NCBI GenBank assembly: GCA_947561585.1
Contig: CANNZV010000918.1
Span: forward strand, 159,470-223,469
DNA: 64,000 bases
Reading direction: 5' to 3'
Origin: Caprella mutica
Taxonomy: Eukaryota > Arthropoda > Malacostraca > Amphipoda > Caprellidae
Shown: positions 1 through 15,900 of the stretch, in pieces
How the letters are laid out: each line of letters begins with the position of its first letter
How positions within the stretch are numbered: the stretch's first letter is position 1
Position numbers and translations under genes: made by a program
Notes under the pieces: generated by a model
What the model saw: only the letters and a program-made list of their open reading frames with translations
What the model was told of the DNA's origin: nothing
Databases searched by the model: none

Positions 1-124
1 ACAGCAAAGCTTTTATCTACAGTAAATGATCTATCTACAGAAATGGATCTATCTACAGAAGAGGATTTATCTACAGCGAAGGATCTATCTACAGCAAAGG
101 ATCTATCTACAGCAAAGGATCTAT

Positions 125-187
125 CTACGGAAAAGGATTTATATATATATATTTATAGCAAAGGATCTTAGATCTATTTACATCAGT
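125..187 (+). repeat. HOR punctuation module, AT class (first of 15)
   Basis: This module breaks the 18-bp phase. An AT-rich expanded monomer (TTTATATATATTTATAGC-like) is followed by a truncated monomer GGATCTTA and then GATCTATTTACATCAGT, about 51 bp in all, or 3 bp short of three monomers. The core GATCTTAGATC places two GATC sites in inverted arrangement. The GGATCTTAGA core of this class starts at 163, 1585, 2592, 3275, 5856, 7115, 9143, 11669, 12930, 15420, 16697, 19069, 25655, 43327 and 45836. It is usually followed by CAGTGGATCTATCTACAATAA. Any function is unknown. Confidence 0.85.
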
Positions 188-3100
188 GGATCTATCTACA
201 ATAAATGATCTATCTACTACAAAAGATCTATCTACAGCAAAGGAACTATCTACAACAAAGAATCTATCTACAGCAAAAAATCTATCTACAGTAAAGGATC
301 TATATACAGCAAAGGATCTATCTACAGCAAAGGATCTATCTACAGCAAAGGATCTATTTACAGCAAGGGATCTATCTACAGTATAGGATCTATCTACAGC
401 AAAGGATCCATCTACAGCAAAGGATTTATCTACAGCAAATGATCCATCTACAGCAAAGGATCTATCTTCAGCAATGGATCTTTCTACATAATAGGATCTA
501 TCTACAGCAAAGGATCTATCTGCAATATGTGATCTATTTACATTAAAGGATCTAACTATAGCGAAGGATGTATCTACAGCAAATGATCAATCTATAGCTA
601 AGGATATATCTACAGTAAAGGAACTCTATACAGCCAAAGGATCCATTTACAGCAAAGGATCTATCTACATTAAAGGATCTATCTACAGCAAAGGATCTAT
701 TTAAAGCGGAGAATCTTTCTACAGCAAAGGATCTACTACAGCAATGGATCTATCTTCAGCAAAGGATCTATCTACAGCAAAAGATCTATCTACAGCAAAG
801 GACCTATCTACAGTAAGGGATCTATTTACAGCGAAGGATCAATCTACAGTAAAGCATTTATCTACAGCAAAGGATCTATCTACAGCATAGAATCTATCTA
901 CAGCAAAGAATCTATCTACAGCAAAGGATCTATCTACAGCAAAGGATCTATCTACAGTCAAGGATTTATCTACTGCAAAGGATCTATCTACAGCAAAGGA
1001 TCAATCTACAGTTAAGGATCTATCTTAAGCAAAGGATCTATCTACAGCAAAGGATCAATCTAAAGCCAATGATCTATTTACATCAAAGGATTTATTGACA
1101 GCAGAGGAACTTTATACAGCAAAGGATCTATCTACAGCAGAGTATCCATCTACAACAAAGGATCTATCTACAGCAAAGTAATCTATCTACAGTAAAGGAT
1201 CTATCTACAGCAAAGGATCTGTCTACAGCAAAGTAATCTATCTACAGTAAGGGATCTGTCAACAGCAAAGGATCTTTCTACTGCAAAGGATCTATTTACA
1301 GCAGAAGATCTTTCTACAGCAGAATATCTTTCTACAGCAAAGGATCTCTCTAAAGCAAAGGATCTATTTACAGTATGGGATCTATCTAAAGCAAAGGATC
1401 TATTTACAGTATGGGATCTATCCACAGCAAAGCTTTTATCTACAGTAAATGATCTATCTACAGAAAAGAATCTATCTACACAAGAGGATTTATCTACAGC
1501 GAAGGATCTATCTACAGCAAAGGATCTATCTACAGCAAAGAATCTACTCTACGGCAAAGGATTTATATATTTATTTATAGCAAAGGATCTTAGATCTATT
1601 TACATCAGTGGATCAATCTACAATAAATGATCTATCTACTACAAAAGATCTATCTACAGCAAAGGATCTATCTACAACAAAGAATCTAAATACAGCATAG
1701 AATCTATGTTCAGCAAAGAATCTATCAACAGCAAAGGATCTATCTACAGCAAAGGATCAATCTACAGCAAAAAATCAATCCACAGCAAAGGATCTATCTA
1801 CAGTAAAGTAGCTATATACAGCAAAGGATCCATCTACAGGAAAGGATCTACAGACAGCAAAGGATCTATCTACAGCAAAAGATCTATATACAGCAAAAGT
1901 TCTATCTACAGCAAAGGATCTATCTACAGGAAAAGATCTATCTACAGGAAAGGATATATCTACAGCGAAGGATCTATCTACAGCAAGGGATCTATCTACA
2001 GCAAAGTGATCTATCCACAGTAAGGGATTTATCTACAGCAAAGAATCAATCTACACCAAAGGATCTTCCTACAGTGCAGGATCTTCCTACAGTGCAGGAT
2101 CTGTCAACAGCAAAGGATCTATCTACAGCAAATGCTCTATTTAAAGCAAAAGATCATTCTACAACAGAGAATCTTTCTACATTAAAGGATCTATCTACAG
2201 CAAAAGATCTAACTACAGCAAAGTGATCTATCTACAGTAAGGGATCTATCTACAGCAAAGAATCTATCTATACCAAAGGATCTTTATACAGCGAAAGATC
2301 TGTCTACAGCAAAGGATCTTTCTACTGCAAAGGATCTATTTACAGCAGAAAATCTTTCTACGGCAGAATATCCTTCTACAGCAAAGGATCTCTCTAAAGC
2401 AAAGGATCTATTTACAGTATGGGATCTATCTACAGCAAAACTTTTATCTTCAGTAAATGATCTATCTACAGAAATGGATCTATCTACAAAAGAGGATTTT
2501 TCTACAGCGAAGGATCTATCTACAGCAAAGGATCTATCTACAGCAAAGGATCTATCTACGGAAAAGGATTCATATATATATTTATAGCAAAGGATCTTAG
2601 ATCTATTTACATCAGTGGATCTATCTACAATAAATGATCTATCTACTACAAAAGATCTATCTACAGCAAAGGATCTATCTACAGCAAAGGATCTATCTAC
2701 AGTCAAGGATTTATCTACTGCAAAGGATCTATCTACAGCAAAGGATCAATCTACAGTTAAGGATCTATCTTAAGCAAAGGATCTATCTACAGCAAAGGAT
2801 CAATCTAAAGCCAATGATCTATTTACATCAAAGGATTTATTAACAGCAGAGGATCTATCTACAGCAAAGTAATCTATCTACAGTAAGGGATCTATCTACA
2901 GCAAAGGATCTGTCTACAGTAAAGTAATCTATCTACAGTAAGGGATCTGTCAACAGCAAAGGATCTTTCTACTGCAAAGGATCTATTTACAGCAGAAGAT
3001 CTTTCTACAGCAGAATATCTTTCTACAGCAAAGGATCTCTCTAAAGCAAAGGATCTATTTACAGTATGGGATCTATCTAAAGCAAAGAATCTATTTACAG

Positions 3101-3274
3101 TATGGGATCTATCTACAGCAAAGCTTTTATCTACAGTAAATGATCTATCTACAGAAAATAATCTATCTACAAAAGAGGATTTATCTACAGCGAAGGATCT
3201 ATCTACAGCAAAGGATCTATCTACAGCAAAGAATCTATCTACGGCAAAGGATTTATATATTTATTTATAGCAAA

Positions 3275-6200
3275 GGATCTTAGATCTATTTACATCAGTG
3301 GATCTATCTACAATAAATGATCTATCTACTACAAAAGATCTATCTACAGCAAAGGAACTATCTACAACAAAGAATCTATCTACAGCAAAAAATTTATCTA
3401 CAGTAAAGGATCTATATACAGCAAAGGATCTATCTACAGCAAAGGATCTATCTACAGCAAAGGATCTATCTACAGCAAGGGATCTATCTACAGTATAGGA
3501 TCTATCTACAGCAAAGGATCTATCTACAATAAACGATATATCTACAGCGAAGGATCTCTCTACAGCAAAGGATCCATCTACAGCAAAGGATCTATCTACA
3601 GTAAAGGATCTATTTACTGCAAAGGATCTGTCCACAGCAAAGGATCTATTTACAGCAAAGAATCTATGTTCAGCAAATAATCTATCAACAGTAAAGGATC
3701 TATCTACAGCAAAGGATCAATCTACAGCAAAAAATCAATCCACAGCAAAGGATCTATCTACAGTAAAGTAGCTATATACAGCGAAGGATCCATCTACAGG
3801 AAAGGATCTATAGACAGCAAAGGATCTATCTACAGCAAAAGATCTATTACCAGCAAAAGTTCTATCTACAGCAAATGATCTATCTACAGGAAAGGATCTA
3901 TATACAGGAAAGGATCTATCTACAGCAAAGGATCTATTTACAGTAAAGGATCTATCTACATCATATGATCAATCTACAGCAGTTTACAGTTAAGGATCTA
4001 TCAACAGCAAAAGATCTATCTACAATATGGGATATATCTACAGTAAAGGATCTATCTACTACAAAGGATCTATCTACAGCAAACGATCTATCTACAACAA
4101 AGAATCTATCTACAGCAAAAAATATATCTACAGTAAAGGCTCTATCCACAGCAAGGCATCTATCTACAGCAAAGCATCTATCTACAGCAAAGGATCTATC
4201 TACAGCAAGGGATCTATCGACAGTAAAGGATCTATCTACAGCAAAGGATCCATCTACAGAAAATGATCTATCTACAGTCAAGGATCTATCAAGAGCAAAG
4301 GATCTATATACAGCAAAAGATCTAGTAACAGCAAAAGTTCTATATTCTGCAAAGGATCTATCTACAGCAAAGGATCTATCTACAGAAAAGTATATATTTA
4401 CAGCAAAGGATCTATATACAGCAAAGGATTTTATCTACAGAAAAGGATTCATCTACAGCAAAGGATCTATCTACAGCAAAGGATTTATCTACAGCAAAGG
4501 ATCTGTCTACGGCAAAGGATTTATTCTTTTATTTATAGCAAAGGATCTTAGATCTATTTACATCAAAAGATCTATCTACGATAAATGATTTATCTACAAC
4601 AAAGGATCTATCTACGGCAATGGATCAATCTACAGCAAAGTATTGTTCTACAGTGACAGAACTATCTACAGCAAAGGATCCATCTACAGCAAAGGATTTA
4701 TCTACAGCAAATGATCCATCTACAGCAAAGGATCTATCTTCAGCAAAGGATCTTTCTACATAATAGGATCTATCTACAGCAAAGGATCTATCTGCAATAT
4801 GTGATCTATTTACATTAAAGGATCTAACTATAGCGAAGGATGTATCTACAGCAAATGATCAATCTATAGCTAAGGATATATCTACAGTAAAGGAACTCTA
4901 TACAGCCAAAGGATCCATTTACAGCAAAGGATCTATCTACATAAAAGGATCTATCTACAGCAAAGGATCTATTTAAAGCGGAGAATCTTTCTACATTAAA
5001 GGATCTACTACAGCAATGGATCTATCTTCAGCAAAGGATCTATCTACAGCAAAAGATCTATCTACAGCAAAGGACCTATCTACAGTAAGGGATCTATTTA
5101 CAGCGAAGGATCAATCTACAGTAAAGCATTTATCTACAGCAAAGGATCTATCTACAGCATAGAATCTATCTACAGCAAAGAATCTATCTACAGCAAAGGA
5201 TCTATCTACAGCAAAGGATCTATCTACAGTCAAGGATTTATCTACTGCAAAGGATCTATCTACAGCAAAGGATCAATCTACAGTTAAGGATCTATCTTAA
5301 GCAAAGGATCTATCTACAGCAAAGGATCAATCTAAAGCCAATGATCTATTTACATCAAAGGATTTATTAACAGCAGAGGAACTTTATACAGCAAAGGATC
5401 TATCTACAGCAAAGTATCCATCTACAACAAAGGATCTATCTACAGCAAAGTAATCTATCTACAGTAAAGGATCTATCTACAGCAAAGGATCTGTCAACAG
5501 CAAAGTAATCTATCTACAGTAAGGGATCTGTCAACAGCAAAGGATCTTTCTACTGCAAAGGATCAATTTACAGCAGAAGATCTTTCTACAGCAGAATATC
5601 TTTCTACAGCAAAGGATCTCTCTAAAGCAAAGGATCTATTTACAGTATGGGATCTATCCAAAGCAAAGGATCTATTTACAGTATGGGATCTATCTACAGC
5701 AAAGCTTTTATCTACAGTAAATGATCTATCTACAGAAAAGGATCTATCTACAGAAGAGGATTTATCGACAGCGAAGGATCTATCTACAGCAAAGGATCTA
5801 TCTACAGCAAAGAATCTATCTACGGCAAAGGATTTATATATTTATTTATAGCAAAGGATCTTAGATCTATTTACATCAGTGGATCTATCTACAATAAATG
5901 ATCTATCTACTACAAAAGATCTATCTACAGCAAAGGATCTATCTACAACAAAGAATCTAACTACAGCAAAAAATCTATCTACAGTAAAGGATCTATCTAC
6001 AGCAAAGGATCTATCTACAGCAAAGGATCTATCTACAGCAAAGGATCTATCTACAGCAAGGGATCTATCTACATTATAGGATCTATCTACAGCAAAGGAT
6101 TTATCTACAATAAACGATATGTCTACAGCGAAGGATCTATCTACAGCAAAGGATCCATCTACAGCAAAGGATCTATCTACGGTAAAGGATCTATTTACTG

Positions 6201-8810
6201 CAGAGGATCTGTCCACAGCAAATGATCTATCTACAACAAAGAATCTATCTACAGCAAAGAATCTATGTTCAGCAAAGAATCTATCAACAGCAAAGGATCT
6301 ATCTACAGCAAAGGATCAATCTACAGCAAAAAATCAATCCACAGCAAAGGATCTATCTACAGTAAAGTAGCTATATACAGCAAAGGATCCATCTACAGGA
6401 AAGGATCTACAGACAGCAAAGGATCTATCTACAGCAAAAGATCTATATACAGCAAAAGTTCTATCTACAGCAAAGGATCTATCTACAGGAAAGTATCTAT
6501 CTACAGGAAAGGATCTATCTACAGCGAAGGATCTATCTACAGCAAAGTGATCTATCTACAGTAAAGGATTTATCTACAGCAAAGAATCAATCTACACCAA
6601 AGGATCTTTCTACAGTGCAGGATCTGTCAAGAGCAAAGGATCTATCTACAGCAAATGATCTATTTACAGCAAAAGATCATTCTACAACATAGAATCTTTC
6701 TACATTAAAGGATCTATCTACAGCAAAAGATCTAACTACAGCAAAGTGATCTATCTACAGTAAGGGATCTATCTACAGCAAAGAATCTATATATACCAAA
6801 GGATCTTTATACAATGAAAAATCTGTCTACAGCAATGGATCTTTCTACTGCAGAGGATCTATTTACAGCAGAAAATCTTTCTACGGCAGAATATCTTTCT
6901 ACAGCAAATGATCTCTCTAAAGCAAAGGATCTAATTACAGTATGGGATCTATCTACAGCAAAGATTTTATCTACAGTAAATGATCTATCTACAGAAATGG
7001 ATCTATCTACAGAGGAGGATTTATCTACAGCGAAAGATCTATCTACAGCAAAGGATCTATATACAGCAAAGGATCTATCAACGAAAAAGGATTTATTTAT
7101 ATATTTATAGCAAAGGATCTTAGATCTATTTACATCAGTGGATCTATCTACAATAAATGATCTATCTACTACAAAAGATCTATCTACAGCAAAGAATCTA
7201 TCTACAACAAAGAATCTATCTACAGCAAAAGATCTATCTACAGCAAAGGACCTATCTACAGTAAGGAATCTATTTACAGCGAAGGATCAGTCTATAGCAA
7301 AGGATCTATCTACAGCTAAAGATCTATCTACAGTATAGGATCTATCTACAGCAAAGGATCTATCTACAATAAGGGATCTTTTTGCAGCAAAGGATCAATC
7401 TACAGCAAAGGATCTATTCACAGTGAAGGATCGATCTACAGCAAAGGATCTATCTACAACAAAGGATCTATCTACAGCAAAGGATCTATCTAGAGTCAAG
7501 GATTTATCTACTGCAAAGGATCTATCTACAGCAAAGGATCAATCTACAGTTAAGGATCTTTCTTAAGCAAAGGATCTATCTACACAAAAGATCTATCTAA
7601 AGCCAATGATCTATCTACAAGAAAGGATCTATTTACAGCAGAGGAACTTTATACAGCAAAGGATCTATCTACAGCAAAGGATCTATTTACAGCAAAGAAA
7701 TTATCTACACCAAAGGATCTTTCTACAGTGCAGGATCTGTCAACAGCAAAGGATCTATCTACAGCAAATGATCTATTCACAGCAAAAGATCTTTCTACAA
7801 CAGAGGATTTTTCTACATTAAAGGATCTATTTACAGCAAATGATCTATTTACAGCAAAGTGATCAATCTACAGTAAGGGATAAATCTACAGCAAAGAATC
7901 TATCTACACCAAAGGATCTTTCTACAGCGAAAGATCTGTCAACAGCAAAGTATCTTTCTACTGCAAAGGATCTATTTACAACAGAAGAACTTTCTACAGC
8001 AGAGGATCTTTCTACAGCAAAGGATCTATCAACAGCAAAGGATCTATCTACAGAAAAGGATTTATCTAGAGCGAAGGATCTATCTACAGCAAAGGATCTA
8101 TCTACGGCAAAGGATCTATCTACGGCAAAGGATTTATTCTTTTATTTATAGCAAAGGATCTTAGATCTATTTACAGCAAAAGATCTATCTACGATAAATG
8201 ATCTATCTACTACAAAAGATCTATATACAGCAATGGATCTATCTACAACAAAGGATCTATCTACAGCAATGGATCAATCTACAGCAAAGGATTTTTCTAC
8301 AGTAGAAGAACTATCTACAGCAAAGGATCCATCTACAGCAATGGATTTATCTACAGCAAATGATCCATTTACAGCAAAGGATCTATCTTCAGCATAGGAT
8401 CTTCCTACAGAATAGGATCTATCTACAGCAAAGGTTCTATCTACAATATGTGATCTGTTTACAGCATAGGATCTATCTACAGCGAAGGATTTATCTACAG
8501 CAAATGATCAATCTATAACGAAGGTTATATCTACAGTAAAGGAACTCTATACAGCCAAAGGATCCATTTATAGCGAAGGATCTATCTACAACAAAGGATC
8601 TATCTACAGCAAAGGATCTATTTATAGCGGAGAATCTTTCTACAGCAAAGGATCTACTACAGCAAAGGATATATCTTCAGCAAAGGATCTATCTACAGCA
8701 AAGGATCTATCTACAGCAAAGGACCTATCTACAGTAAGGGATCTATTTACAGCGAAGGATCAATCTACATCAAAGGATCTATCTACAGCAAAGGATCTAT
8801 CTACAGCAAA
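3275..8810 (+). repeat. ~5.5-kb higher-order segment, copy 1
   Basis: This stretch recurs at 12930-18194 with the same ordered monomer variants and the same punctuation order (AT, CTTTT, AT, AT, CTTTT classes). The offset falls from about 9,655 to 9,619 to 9,582 to 9,384 bp because copy 2 carries small deletions, including 36 bp near the start and 198 bp near 17224, equal to 2 and 11 monomers. A shorter third relative covers 9143 to about 11210 at a constant offset of 5,868 bp. Similarity between copies 1 and 2 ends near 8810/18194. Edges were placed by eye. Confidence 0.8.
4522..4580 (+). repeat. HOR punctuation module, CTTTT class (first of 10)
   Basis: This variant has TTATTCTTTTATTTATAGC before the shared GGATCTTAGATCTATTTA core, usually followed by CATCAAAAGATCTATCTACG. 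Core starts are 4543, 8156, 10411, 14107, 17540, 21119, 24198, 39133, 41221 and 44595. It interleaves with the AT class in reproducible orders, so the two classes are markers of HOR phase and not random mutations. Like the AT class it changes the 18-bp phase but keeps a multiple of three. Confidence 0.85.
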
Positions 8811-11800
8811 GAATCTATCTATACCAAAGGATCTTTATACAGCGAAAGATCTGTCTACAGCAAAGGATCTTTCTACTGCAAAGGATCTATTTACAGCAGA
8901 AAATCTTTCTACGGCAGAATATCCTTCTACAGCAAAGGATCTCTCTAAAGCAAAGGATCTATTTACAGTATGGGATCTATCTACAGCAAAACTTTTATCT
9001 ACAGTAAACGATCTATCTACAGAAATGGATCTATCTACAAAAGAGGATTTTTCTACAGCGAAGGATCTATCTACAGCAAAGGATCTATCTACAGCAAAAT
9101 ATCTATCTACGGAAAAGGATTCATATATATATTTATAGCAAAGGATCTTAGATCTATTTACATCAGTGGATCTATCTACAATAAATGATCTATCTACTAC
9201 AAAAGATCTATCTACAGCAAAGGATCTATCTACAACAAAGAATCTATCTACAGCAAAAAATCTATCTACAGTAAAGGATCTATATACAGCAAAGGATCTA
9301 TCTACAGCAAAGGATCTATCTACAGCAAAGGATCTATCTACAGCAAGGGATCTATCTACAGTATAGGATCTATCTACAGCAAAGGATCTATCTACAATAA
9401 ACGATATATCTACAGCGAAGGATCTCTCTACAGCAAAGGATCCATCTACAGCAAAGGATCTATCTACAGTAAAGGATTTATTTACTGCAAAGGATCTGTC
9501 CACAGCAAAGGATCTATTTACAGCAAAGAATCTATGTTCAGCAAATAATCTATCAACAGTAAAGGATCTATCTATAGCAAAGGAACAATCTACAGCAAAA
9601 AATCAATCCAAAGCAAAGGATCTATCTACAGTAAAGTAGCTATATACAGCGAAGGATCCATCTACAGGAAAGGATCTATAGACAGCAAAGGATCTATCTA
9701 CAGCAAAAGATCTATTAACAGCAAAAGTTCTATCTACAGCAAATGATCTATCTACAGGAAAGGATCTATATACAGGAAAGGATCTATCTACAGCAAAGGA
9801 TCTATTTACAGTAAAGGATCTATCAACATCATATGATCAAGCTACAGCAGTTTACAGTTAAGGATCTATCAACAGCAAAAGATCTATCTACAATATGGGA
9901 TATATCTACAGTAAAGGATCTATCTACTACAAAGGATCTATCTACAGCAAACGATCTATCTACAACAAAGAATCTATCTACAGCAAAAAATATATCTACA
10001 GTAAAGGCTCTATCCACAGCAAGGCATCTATCTACAGCAAAGCATCTATCTACAGCAAAGGATCTATCTACAGCAAGGGATCTATCGACAGTAAAGGATC
10101 TATCTACAGCAAAGGATCCATCTACAGCAAATGATCTATCTACAGTCAAGGATCTATCAAGAGCAAAGGATCTATATACAGCAAAAGATCTAGTAACAGC
10201 AAAAGTTCTATATTCTGCAAAGGATCTATCTACAGCAAAGGATCTATCTACAGAAAAGTATATATCTACAGCAAAGGATCTATATACAGCAAAGGATTTT
10301 ATCTACAGAAAAGGATTCATCTACAGCAAAGGATCTATCTACAGCAAAGGATCTATCTACAGCAAAGGATCTATCTACGGCAAAGGATTTATTCTTTTAT
10401 TTATAGCAAAGGATCTTAGATCTATTTACATCAAAAGATCTATCTACGATAAATGATTTATCTACAACAAAGGATCTATCTACAGCAATGGATCAATCTA
10501 CAGCAAAGTATTGTTCTACAGTGACAGAACTATCTACAGCAAAGGATCCATCTACAGCAAAGGATTTATCTACAGCAAATGATCCATCTACAGCAAAGGA
10601 TCTATCTTCAGCAATGGATCTTTCTACATAATAGGATCTATCTACAGCAAAGGATCTATCTGCAATATGTGATCTATTTACATTAAAGGATCTAACTATA
10701 GCGAAGAATGTATCTACAGCAAATGATCAATCTATAGCTAAGGATATATCTACAGTAAAGGAACTCTATACAGCCAAAGGATCCATTTACAGCAAAGGAT
10801 CTATCTACATCAAAGGATCTATCTACAGAAAAGGATCTATTTAAAGCGGAGAATATTTCTACAGCAAAGGATCTACTACAGCAAAGGATCTATCTTCAGC
10901 AAAGGATCTATCTACAACAAAGGATCTATCTACAGCAAAGGACCTATCTACAGTAAGGGATCTATTTACAGCGAAGGATCAATCTACAGCAAAGCAATTA
11001 TCTACAGCAAAGATCTATCTACAGCATAGAATCTATCTACAGCAAAGAATCTATCTACAGCAAAGGATCTATCTACAGCAAAGGATCTATCTACAGTCAA
11101 GGATTTATCTACTGCAAAGGATCTATCTACAGCAAAGGATCAATCTACAGTTAAGGATCTATCTTAAGCAAAGGATCTATCTACAGCAAAGGATCAATCT
11201 AAAGCCAATGATCTATTTACATCAAAGGATTTATTAACAGCAGAGGATCTATCTACAGCAAAGTAATCTATCTACAGTAAGGGATCTATCTACAGCAAAG
11301 GATCTGTCTACAGTAAAGTAATCTATCTACAGTGAGGGATCTGTCAACAGCAAAGGATCTTTCTACTGCAAAGGATCTATTTACAGCAGAAGATCTTTCT
11401 ACAGCAGAATATCTTTCTACAGCAAAGGATCTCTCTAAAGCAAAGGATCTATTTACAGTATTGGATCTATCTAAAGCAAAGAATCTATTTACAGTATGGG
11501 ATCTATCTACAGCAAAGCTTTTATCTACAGTAAATGATCTATCTACAGAAAATAATCTATCTACAAAAGAGGATTTATCTACAGCGAAGGATCTATCTAC
11601 AGCAAAGGATCTATCTACAGCAAAGAATCTATCTACGGCAAAGGATTTATATATTTATTTATAGCAAAGGATCTTAGATCTATTTACATCAGTGGATCAA
11701 TCTGCAATAAATGATCTATCTACTACAAAAGATCTATCTACAGCAAAGGATCTATCTACAACAAAGAATCTAAATACAGCAAAAAATCTATCTACAGTAA

Positions 11801-12929
11801 AGGATCTATCTACAGCAAAGGATCTATCTACAGCAAAGGATCTATCTACAGCAAAGGATCTATCTACAGTATAGGATCTATCTACAGCAAAGGATTTATC
11901 TACAATAAACGATATATCTACAGCGAAGGATCTATCTACAGCAAAGGATCCATCTACAGCAAAGGATCTATCTACAGTAAAGGATCTATTTACTGCAAAG
12001 GATCTGTCCACAGCAAAGGATCTATCTACAACAAAGAATCTATCTACAGCAAATAATCTATGTTCAGCAAAGAATCTATCAACAGCAAAGGATCTATCTA
12101 CAGCAAAGGATCAATCTACAGCAAAAAATCAATCCACAGCAAAGGATCTATCTACAGTAAAGTAGCTATATACAGCAAAGGATCCATCTACAGGAAAGGA
12201 TCTACAGACAGCAAAGGATCTATCTACAGCAAAAGATCTATATACAGCAAAAGTTCTATCTACAGCAAAGGATCTATCTAAAGGAAAGGATCTATCTACA
12301 GGAAAGGATCTATCTACAGCGAAGGATCTATCTACAGCAAGGGATCTATCTACAGCAAAGTGATCTATCCACAGTAAGGGATTTATCTACAGCAAAGAAT
12401 CAATCTACACCAAAGGATCTTTCTACAGTGCAGGATCTGTCAACAGCAAAGGATCTATCTACAGCAAATGCTCTATTTACAGCAAAAGATCATTCTACAA
12501 CAGAGAATCTTTCTACATTAAAGGATCTATCTACAGCAAAAGATCTAACTACAGCGAAGTGATCTATCTACAGTAAGGGATCTATCTACAGCAAAGAATC
12601 TATCTATACCAAAGGATCTTTATACAGCGAAAGATCTGTCTACAGCAAAGGATCTTTCTTTTGCAAAGGATCTATTTACAGCAGAAAATCTTTCTACGGC
12701 AGAATATCCTTCTACAGCAAAGGATCTCTCTATAGCAAAGGATCTATTTACAGTATGGGATCTATCTACAGCAAAGCTTTTATCTACAGTAAATGATCTA
12801 TCTACAGAAATGGATCTATCTACAGAAGAGGATTTATCTACAGCGAAGGATCTATCTACAGCAAAGGATCTATCTACAGCAAAGGATCTATCTACGGAAA
12901 AGGATTTATATATATATATTTATAGCAAA

Positions 12930-15900
12930 GGATCTTAGATCTATTTACATCAGTGGATCTATCTACAATAAATGATCTATCTACTACAAAAGATCTATCT
13001 ACAGCAAAGGAACTATCTACAACAAAGAATCTATCTACAGCAAAAAATCTATCTACAGTAAAGTATCTATATACAGCAAAGGATCTATCTACAGCAAGGG
13101 ATCTATCTACAGTATAGGATCTATCTACAGCAAAGGATCTATCTACAATAAACGATATATCTACAGCGAAGGATCTCTCTACAGCAAAGGATCCATCTAC
13201 AGCAAAGGATCTATCTACAGTAAAGGATCTATTTACTGCAAAGGATCTGTCCACAGCAAAGGATCTATTTACAGCAAAGAATCTATGTTCAGCAAATAAT
13301 CTATCAACAGTAAAGGATCTATCTACAGCAAAGGATCAATCTACAGCAAAAAATCAATCCACAGCAAAGGATCTATCTACAGTAAAGTAGCTATATACAG
13401 CGAAGGATCCATCTACAGGAAAGGATCTATAGACAGCAAAGGATCTATCTACAGCAAAAGATCTATTAACAGCAAAAGTTCTATCTACAGCAAATGATCT
13501 ATCTACAGGGAAGGATCTATATACAGGAATGGATCTATCTACAGCAAAGGATCTATTTACAGTAAAGGATCTATCTACATCATATGATCAATCTACAGCA
13601 GTTTACAGTTAAGGATCTATCAACAGCAAAAGATCTATCTACAATATGGGATATATCTACAGTAAAGGATCTATCTACTACAAAGGATCTATCTACAGCA
13701 AACGATCTATCTACAACAAAGAATCTATCTACAGCAAAAAATATATCTACAGTAAAGGCTCTATCCACAGCAAGGCATCTATCTACAGCAAAGCATCTAT
13801 CTACAGCAAAGGATCTATCTACAGCAAGGGATCTATCGACAGTAAAGGATCTATCTACAGCAAAGGATCCATCTACAGAAAATGATCTATCTACAGTCAA
13901 GGATCTATCAAGAGCAAAGGATCTATATACAGCAAAAGATCTAGTAACAGCAAAAGTTCTATATTCTGCAAAGGATCTATCTACAGCAAAGGATCTATCT
14001 ACAGAAAAGTATATATCTACAGCAAAGGATCTATCTACAGCAAAGGATTTATCTACAGCAAAGGATCTGTCTACGGCAAAGGATTTATTCTTTTATTTAT
14101 AGCAAAGGATCTTAGATCTATTTACATCAAAAGATCTATCTACGATAAATGATTTATCTACAACAAAGGATCTATCTACGGCAATGGATCAATCTACAGC
14201 AAAGTATTGTTCTACAGTGACAGAACTATCTACAGCAAAGGATCCATCTACAGCAAAGGATTTATCTACAGCAAATGATCCATCTACAGCAAAGGATCTA
14301 TCTTCAGCAATGGATCTTTCTAAATAATAGGATCTATCTACAGCAAAGGATCTATCTGCAATATGTGATCTATTTACATTAAAGGATCTAACTATAGCGA
14401 AGGATGTATCTACAGCAAATGATCAATCTATAGCTAAGGATATATCTACAGTAAAGGAACTCTATACAGCCAAAGGATCCATTTACAGCAAAGGATCTAT
14501 CTACATTAAAGTATCTATCTACAGCAAAGGATCTATTTAAAGCGGAGAATCTTTCTACATTAAAGGATCTACTACAGCAATGGATCTATCTTCAGCAAAG
14601 GATCTATCTACAGCAAAAGATCTATCTACAGCAAAGGACCTATCAACAGTAAGGGATCTATTTACAGCGAAGGATCAATCTACAGTAAAGCATTTATTTA
14701 CAGCAAAGGATCTATCTACAGCATAGAATCTATCTACAGCAAAGAATCTATCTACAGCAAAGGATCTATCTACAGCAAAGGATCTATCTACAGTCAAGGA
14801 TTTATCTACTGCAAAGGATCTATCTACAGCAAAGGATCAATCTACAGTTAAGGATCTATTTTAAGAAAAGGATCTATCTACAGCAAAGGATCAATCTAAA
14901 GCCAATGATCTATTTACATCAAAGGATTTATTAACAGCAGAGGAACTTTATACAGCAAAGGATCTATCTACAGCAAAGTATCCATCTACAACAAAGGATC
15001 TATCTACAGCAAAGTAATCTATCTACAGTAAAGGATCTATCTACAGCAAAGGATCTGTCAACAGCAAAGTAATCTATCTACAGTAAGGGATCTGTCAACA
15101 GCAAAGGATCTTTCTACTGCAAAGGATCAATTTACAGCAGAAGATCTTTCTACAGCAGAATATCTTTCTACAGCAAAGGATCTCTCTAAAGCAAAGGATC
15201 TATTTACAGTATGGGATCTATCCAAAGCAAAGGATCTATTTACAGTATGGGATCTATCTACAGCAAAGCTTTTATCTACAGTAAATGATCTATCTACAGA
15301 AAAGGATCTATCTACAGAAGAGGATTTATCGACAGCGAAGGATCTATCTACAGCAAAGGATCTATCTACAGCAAAGAATCTATCTACGGCAAAGGATTTA
15401 TATATTTATTTATAGCAAAGGATCTTAGATCTATTTACATCAGTGGATCTATCTACAATAAATGATCTATCTACTACAAAAGATCTATCTACAGCAAAGG
15501 ATCTATCTACAACAAAGAATCTAAATACAGCAAAAAATCTATCTACAGTAAAGGATCTATCTACAGCAAAGGATCTATCTACAGCAAAGGATCTATCTAC
15601 AGCAAAGGATCTATCTACAGCAAGGGATCTATCTACATTATAGGATCTATCTACAGCAAAGGATTTATCTACAATAAACGATATGTCTACAGCGAAGGAT
15701 CTATCTACAGCAAAGGATCCATCTACAGCAAAGGATCTATCTACGGTAAAGGATCTATTTACTGCAAAGGATCTGTCCACAGCAAATGATCTATCTACAA
15801 CAAAGAATCTATCTACAGCAAAGAATCTATGTTCAGCAAAGAATCTATCAACAGCAAAGGATCTATCTACAGCAAAGGATCAATCTACAGCAAAAATACA

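Noticed and set aside
8835..9503. 222-codon ORF of VDRSFA repeats, and many similar ORFs in the array, as possible repeat proteins
   Set aside because: They are translations of the 18-bp satellite, overlap other equally open frames, and begin and end at random monomer variants.
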